DNA from: an uncultured Succinivibrionaceae bacterium
GTDB taxonomy: Bacteria > Pseudomonadota > Gammaproteobacteria > Enterobacterales > Succinivibrionaceae
Reading direction: 5' to 3'
DNA length: 11,519 nucleotides
Assembly: GCA_900539665.1 (NCBI GenBank)
Contig: UQCV01000077.1
Location: 1-11,519 of the forward strand
Positions 7,545 through 11,519 of the stretch are shown here, one piece after another (position 1 is the first letter of the stretch; the number at the start of each line of letters is the position of its first letter). A model generated the notes under the pieces. It did no database searches. It was not told where the DNA came from and was given only the letters and a program-made list of their open reading frames with translations. Both the position numbers and the translations under genes were made by a program.

Positions 7545-7567
7545 TAGGCTTACTTGAAGTAAGCCTA
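7545..7567. repeat. Perfect 10-bp inverted repeat with 3-nt loop
   Basis: TAGGCTTACT, then TGA, then AGTAAGCCTA. It lies 73 bp after the ygiF stop codon. There is no T tract on either side, so it is a stable hairpin but not a standard terminator by itself. It could stabilise the mRNA 3' end or bind a dimeric protein. Confidence 0.6.
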
Positions 7568-7571
7568 TGAT

Positions 7572-7673
7572 AAGTCCGTTAGATCCATACTAAGTCTATC
7601 AAAACAAGTATTAAGCCAGCATTAAGCCCAAACTAACCTTTAAATTTAAGCTAGACCGGACTTTGTTTTTTTT
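7572..7673 (+). terminator. Possible terminator of ygiF or of a small RNA (7-bp stem, long loop, T8 tract)
   Basis: AAGTCCG (7572-7578) is complementary to CGGACTT (7657-7663), which is followed after TG by eight T (7666-7673). The 78-nt loop is far longer than in usual terminators, so this is weak evidence. It is the only T tract after ygiF with a nearby complementary arm. Confidence 0.3.
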
Positions 7674-7986
7674 ATGCCCCCAAAAGCTTCGAACTTTAGC
7701 TCAATCCTCGTCTCAAAATTTAGGTAGAAACTAGGTAAACACTTATGTTTGCGTGCTTCTTAAAAGATTTTATCTTTTTAGTGCGCTATGCTAGCTAGTA
7801 TAACCATTGTAAATACGGCTCTAAACCAAGCTTTTATGAAAAAGCAAGTTTGAAAAACGTCGAATAAACGTTTAAAAAACAAAGCTTAGCTAGACCAATG
7901 TTTCCCCAAAGCTAACAAACAAAGCTTAAAAAACTATGCGCAAAAGACCTATGCCAAAAGCATAAGGTTTATTCCTTTAAAATTAA

Positions 7987-8034
7987 GGTGAGTAGCCAAG
8001 GCAAGGAGAGTATAGCCAAGGTGAGTATAGCCAA
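7987..8034 (+). repeat. 15-bp imperfect tandem repeat upstream of glnE
   Basis: The units are GGTGAGTAGCCAA (7987-7999, then GGCAA), GGAGAGTATAGCCAA (8005-8019) and GGTGAGTATAGCCAA (8020-8034), followed by a decayed GGTGTGTAG. The last two units differ by one base. The array ends about 100 bp before the glnE start. Confidence 0.75.
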
Positions 8035-8135
8035 GGTGTGTAGTTTGGGCGAGTTTTGGTTTATGTTTGGTTATAAGATGAGAGTATTTACCATAATATA
8101 AAGAACGGTTGTGACTAAAAAAGAGGAATTTGGAT

Positions 8136-11006
8136 ATGCGTATTACCAATGCCATGAACGAACAAGCCGAAAAACATTTGGAACGATTATGGCAATGTGC
8201 CACCCCTGATGAATTAGCGTTATTTGAAGTTCATAAAGCGGCGATTAAAACGGTTTTTGCATACTCTGATTTTATTGCTCGTTCCTGTATAGCTTGTCGG
8301 GCGATGTTAGCTGATATTTTGCAATCTGGTACTTTAAATAATGATGATAGATGTTGTAGTTATGAAGTTGATTTAAAGGACCATGTGGCCAAAGCTAAGG
8401 ATGACAACGAATTTAGGCATCTGTTGCGTACGTTTAGACGTCGGGAAATGGTGGTTATTGCTTGGCGTGAAATCACAGGCAAGGCTCCAATATACGAGAG
8501 CTTTAGACACCTTTCACTTTTAGCAGAAACTTTTATCGAAGTAAGTTTAAATTGGTTATATGACCGTCATTGTAAAATTTATGGGACGCCATACAGCTAT
8601 GATGGTGAGCGTCAACAACGCATGCTCGTGATGGGGATGGGAAAACTTGGGGGGGAAGAGCTAAACTTTTCATCCGACATTGATTTAATTTTTGTTTACC
8701 CTGAACGCGGTGAAACCGTTGGCGGGCGTAAACCAATAGATAACCAAGTGTTTTTCACAAGACTTGCTCAACAGTTGATTCAAACATTAAACCAACAAAC
8801 GGCTGATGGCTTTGTTTATCGCGTTGATATGCGCTTAAGACCGTTTGGGGATAGTGGTCCTATGGTTAGCACTTTTGCGGCTATGGAAGACTATTACTTA
8901 AAACATGGGCGTTCTTGGGAACGTTATGCCATGGTTAAAGGACGAGTATTAGGCCCGGAAACTGCAGAAAGTCGCCAATTATGCGATATGTTAAGACCGT
9001 TTGTTTATAGACGCTATCTTGATTTTAGTGCAGTTGAATCTTTAAGAAAAATGAAAGGGTTGATTGAAGCTGAAGTAAGACGGCGCGCCCTTTATAATAA
9101 TTTTAAGCTCGGTAGCGGTGGGATCAGAGAAATTGAATTTGTGGCGCAAGTATTTCAATTAATGCGTGGTGGCCGCATTCGAGATCTACAAAAACGTCAT
9201 TTGCCTGATGTTTTAAAAGCAATGGCGGAAAGTGGATGCGCTGAGAAAAAGGCGGTAGATTCACTGTTAGAATGTTATCTCTTCTTGCGCCGTACAGAAA
9301 ATATATTGCAGGAAATAAATGACGAACAAACCCAAACGCTACCAGATACTCCGTTAAATTGTGATCGTTTAGCTTTAGCTATGCGCTGTGAGGATTACGA
9401 AGCGTTTTTAACTAAATTGCATAAAGTAAACGACATTGTGCATAATGAATTTGCCATGCTGATTGCGGATCCTAATGAACAAAAGACTTCAGAAGACCCT
9501 TTGTTCTCAGATTTATGGCTTTTGCAGTTAAACGCCGAAGAAACCAAAGCCTTAGTACGTGAAAACTTTTCTGATAAAGCAGGGGCGGATAGCTTTGGGG
9601 AAATATTAACTAATCTACGTAAAGAGTGTGCAGCTAAACCGCTAGGCCCTAGAGGACGTGATATTTTAAACCGCTTAATGCCACATCTTTTAAAGAGCAT
9701 GTCAAAACTAGATACTGGACTTGCGGAAGTATTTGGCCGAGTTTCGAAGTTTATTTTAAGTATCTGTACTCGTACGACTTATCTTCAGTTGCTACAAGAA
9801 AACCCATCGGTTACAGAACATTTAATTAAGCTTTGTGGCGGCAGTATGTTGATTGCGGAGCAATTGACTGAGCATCCAATATTGCTTGATGAATTGTTAG
9901 TTCCTCAAAACCTATACAAACCGACTGATCCTAAAGATTATCCTGGAGAATTACGCCAATACTTATTGCGCGTAGAACGAGATGATCTTGAACAGCAAAT
10001 GGAAGCCTTGCGTCAATTCAAACAAGTGCAGTTATTAAGAATTTGCGCGGCAGATTTAGTCGGCGCCTTGCCGTTGATGAAAGTTAGCGATTATTTAACA
10101 TTTTTAGCGCAAGCTATTTTGAATGAAGTGGTAAATCTTTGCTGGAATCAGTTAGCTGATAAGTATGGAGTTCCGGAAAACACTGTACGCCATGGTGATA
10201 AAGGTATTTGTGTGATCGCTTACGGTAAGCTAGGTGGGATTGAACTTGCTTATGGTTCAGACCTTGATTTAGTGTTCCTCTGTGATAGTGACCTTGAAGG
10301 CAATACAGATGGAGCCAATTCCATAAGTGATAGGATGTTCTACGGACGTTTTGCCCAACGTATTATGCATCTTTTTAGTACGAGACTATCTTCAGGGGTA
10401 CTCTATGAAGTTGATGCGCGTTTACGTCCAGAAGGGGAGGCTGGGCCTTTAATTTGCTCCATCAACGGTTATGAAAATTATTTAAAAACTAAAGCTTGGA
10501 CTTGGGAATTGCAAGCATTAGTTAGAGCGCGAGCCGTCTTAGGACCTGAACGTTTGGTAAATGCTTTTAATAATATTAGAGATGAGATTATTAGAAAACC
10601 ACGGACTTTAGAAACCTTACGCCAAGAAGTAGTCGAAATGCGCAATAAAATGCGTGCTTCTTTAGTGCGGGGACGCGCCAATGAGTTCGATATCAAGCAG
10701 GGGTTTGGAGGCATGACAGATATTGAATTTATCGGTCAATTCTTAGTACTTGCTCATGCGCATGAATTCCCTGATATGGTCCTTTGGTCTGATAATGTTA
10801 GAATTTTTGAGGAATGTGCGCGTTTAGGCCTCTTACCGTCAGCTCAAGCTAAACAAATCATTGAAGCTTATTTGTCTATTCGTAATTGTTATCATAAACG
10901 CTCTTTACAAGGCCGTGATCGGGTAGTTAAGCACGGTGAGCTCGCGTATGAACGGGCGTTGGTGCAAAAGTGCTGGCAAGAAATCATGCACGACGAGCCC
11001 AAATAA
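8136..11006 (+). CDS. glnE: Bifunctional glutamine synthetase adenylyltransferase / adenylyl-removing enzyme
   Basis: Cytoplasmic enzyme that attaches AMP to a tyrosine of glutamine synthetase to switch it off when nitrogen is plentiful, and removes it when nitrogen is short, under control of PII proteins. The 956 residues (E. coli: 946) contain two nucleotidyltransferase domains. The N-terminal removase domain has MGMGKLGGEELNFSSDIDL at 166-184 with catalytic D181 and D183. The C-terminal transferase domain has AYGKLGGIELAYGSDLDL at 695-712 with D709 and D711. Both are followed by the matching VDMRLRPFGDSGP and VDARLRPEGEAGP motifs and by GSGGIREIEFVAQ and GFGGMTDIEFIGQ. Both active sites look intact. 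ATG 8136 is chosen because AGAGG (8122-8126) is 9 nt upstream; a TTG at 8130 would be only 3 nt away. In E. coli hldE follows; here a terminator does. Confidence 0.97.
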   Translation: MRITNAMNEQAEKHLERLWQCATPDELALFEVHKAAIKTVFAYSDFIARSCIACRAMLADILQSGTLNNDDRCCSYEVDLKDHVAKAKDDNEFRHLLRTFRRREMVVIAWREITGKAPIYESFRHLSLLAETFIEVSLNWLYDRHCKIYGTPYSYDGERQQRMLVMGMGKLGGEELNFSSDIDLIFVYPERGETVGGRKPIDNQVFFTRLAQQLIQTLNQQTADGFVYRVDMRLRPFGDSGPMVSTFAAMEDYYLKHGRSWERYAMVKGRVLGPETAESRQLCDMLRPFVYRRYLDFSAVESLRKMKGLIEAEVRRRALYNNFKLGSGGIREIEFVAQVFQLMRGGRIRDLQKRHLPDVLKAMAESGCAEKKAVDSLLECYLFLRRTENILQEINDEQTQTLPDTPLNCDRLALAMRCEDYEAFLTKLHKVNDIVHNEFAMLIADPNEQKTSEDPLFSDLWLLQLNAEETKALVRENFSDKAGADSFGEILTNLRKECAAKPLGPRGRDILNRLMPHLLKSMSKLDTGLAEVFGRVSKFILSICTRTTYLQLLQENPSVTEHLIKLCGGSMLIAEQLTEHPILLDELLVPQNLYKPTDPKDYPGELRQYLLRVERDDLEQQMEALRQFKQVQLLRICAADLVGALPLMKVSDYLTFLAQAILNEVVNLCWNQLADKYGVPENTVRHGDKGICVIAYGKLGGIELAYGSDLDLVFLCDSDLEGNTDGANSISDRMFYGRFAQRIMHLFSTRLSSGVLYEVDARLRPEGEAGPLICSINGYENYLKTKAWTWELQALVRARAVLGPERLVNAFNNIRDEIIRKPRTLETLRQEVVEMRNKMRASLVRGRANEFDIKQGFGGMTDIEFIGQFLVLAHAHEFPDMVLWSDNVRIFEECARLGLLPSAQAKQIIEAYLSIRNCYHKRSLQGRDRVVKHGELAYERALVQKCWQEIMHDEPK

Positions 11007-11014
11007 GTTCTAAG

Positions 11015-11053
11015 AAAAAGCCAAAGCATTTTTATTTTGCTTTGGCTTTTTTT
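11015..11053 (+). terminator. Strong intrinsic terminator of glnE
   Basis: AAAAAGCCAAAGCA (11015-11028) and TGCTTTGGCTTTTT (11038-11051) form a perfect 14-bp stem with a 9-nt T-rich loop and a run of seven T (11047-11053). It starts 9 bp after the glnE stop. The complementary A run means it could also work on the opposite strand. Confidence 0.93.
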
Positions 11054-11066
11054 GAGGCTAGTTTGT

Positions 11067-11126
11067 GTTTAGAAGCAGGTTTGCTTTGGGGGTAGCTTGC
11101 GTTTAGAAGCAGGCTTATTTTGGGGG
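11067..11126 (+). repeat. Imperfect 26-bp direct repeat, period 34 bp
   Basis: GTTTAGAAGCAGG plus a variable TTTGCTTT and GGGGG at 11067-11092 recurs at 11101-11126 as GTTTAGAAGCAGG plus CTTATTTT and GGGGG. The two copies differ at a few central bases. No coding frame uses them. Confidence 0.7.
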
Positions 11127-11242
11127 ATGTTTTTGGAGCTATTTTCTAAGTATCTTCTCCCAAAAGAGCGCGCATAAAATACTTAAAAACGGGCTCTTCG
11201 TGCATATGTGTGGGTAAAAGAGCCAATTTAGCAACACATATC

Positions 11243-11519
11243 GGCCTTTCTTTTCGAAAGACCAGTTCTTTAAAAATTTGAATTCTGAAATTGAAAAGGC
11301 TATGTTTTTACTGTATTTGGTAATCATCAAAAAAACATAGAAACAGGAGCAGACATGGCCTCGGTAAACACTTATTGTGTTCATCGCAAACGATGACCAC
11401 TACATAGAATACAGACATAGGTGAAATAAATTTGTGATTGAGCCGTAATTCGCTAAAATGATCATAACATCCTTAATATACAATTAAAAACAGTGGTGTC
11501 AATTTAAAATTGAAGTAGC
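11243..11519 (+). promoter_or_regulatory. Possible rRNA operon leader: boxB-like hairpin, boxA-like motif, first bases of 16S rRNA at the window end
   Basis: A hairpin (GGC-CTTTC-TTTTC-GAAAG-ACC, 11243-11263) is followed directly by GTTCTTTAAAAATTTG (11265-11280). This resembles the rRNA antitermination boxA with its AT-rich tail (E. coli TGCTCTTTAACAATTT), in the boxB-boxA order of E. coli rrn leaders. About 225 bp on, AAATTGAAG (11507-11515) equals the usual 5' end of gammaproteobacterial 16S rRNA, but the last four bases, TAGC, do not continue it. A further small hairpin, TCATCG-CAAA-CGATGA, lies near 11382-11397. No gene is credible between 11127 and 11519. Confidence 0.4.

Larger units (their letters stand above)
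7473..8135. other. Spacer between ygiF and glnE: hairpins and short repeats, no gene seen
   Basis: This 663-bp AT-rich stretch separates two genes that lie close together in E. coli. It holds a perfect hairpin (7545-7567), a hairpin-like pair ending in a T run (7572-7673), repeated AACAAAGCTTA-type words (7870-7930) and a 15-bp tandem repeat (7987-8034). I saw no coding stretch with a ribosome binding site. A promoter for glnE is expected in the last 100 bp; CATAAT at 8092-8097 is a weak -10 candidate. Confidence 0.5.

Noticed and set aside
8130..8135. TTG at 8130 as the glnE start
   Set aside because: It is only 3 nt from the ribosome binding site, while ATG 8136 has 9-nt spacing.
7949..8203. 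Minus-strand 84-codon frame containing a repeated LGYTHLGYTLL peptide
   Set aside because: The repetition comes from the 15-bp DNA tandem repeat. The frame overlaps the glnE start and has no ribosome binding site.
11139..11384. Minus-strand 81-codon frame after glnE
   Set aside because: The composition is aromatic and Lys/Phe-rich as expected of AT-rich noncoding DNA, and it covers the possible rRNA leader; no motif was found.
1..11519. Novel defence, CRISPR, prophage or toxin-antitoxin system
   Set aside because: All well-supported genes belong to known housekeeping or transport families; no array, nuclease, phage or toxin gene was seen.

Overview
The window reads as chromosomal DNA of a Gram-negative gammaproteobacterium with moderately low GC (AT-rich spacers, coding regions nearer 40-45% GC by eye). 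The evidence is a lipid A acyltransferase (lpxL), a maltoporin whose mature protein begins and ends like LamB, and a ygiF-glnE gene pair in the order known from E. coli. Placement in the Succinivibrionaceae (Anaerobiospirillum/Succinivibrio-like) is my inference from gene style and the ISL3 remnant; no marker here proves it.

Left part (minus strand): lpxL runs off the left edge, and its expected catalytic His is missing in frame within the last 60 bases of the window. A 910-bp AT-rich spacer follows, holding a one-directional cluster of DnaA-box-like 9-mers (about 847-1298), which makes it a candidate replication-origin-type or DnaA-titration region. Then comes lamB (1533-2876), with its own -10 box, ribosome binding site and UUCG-loop terminator.

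Middle: behind the lamB promoter lies a decayed insertion sequence (about 2961-3650). It is an ISL3-family transposase C-terminus, readable in one minus-strand frame but broken by several stop codons. A short unidentified plus-strand coding fragment lies next to it. A two-gene phosphate operon follows on the minus strand: a DUF47/PhoU-like protein, then a PiT-family phosphate transporter 17 bp downstream.

Right part (plus strand): a CYTH-domain triphosphatase (ygiF-like, short C-terminal half) is followed by a 663-bp spacer with hairpins and a 15-bp tandem repeat, then full-length glnE, the two-headed adenylyltransferase that controls glutamine synthetase. A strong intrinsic terminator closes glnE. 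The last 280 bp carry a hairpin plus boxA-like motif and end in AAATTGAAG, the usual first bases of gammaproteobacterial 16S rRNA. The window may therefore stop at the doorstep of an rRNA operon.

No defence island, CRISPR array, tRNA or intact mobile element was seen. The most interesting signals are the DnaA-box-like cluster, the possible rrn leader and the decayed IS.
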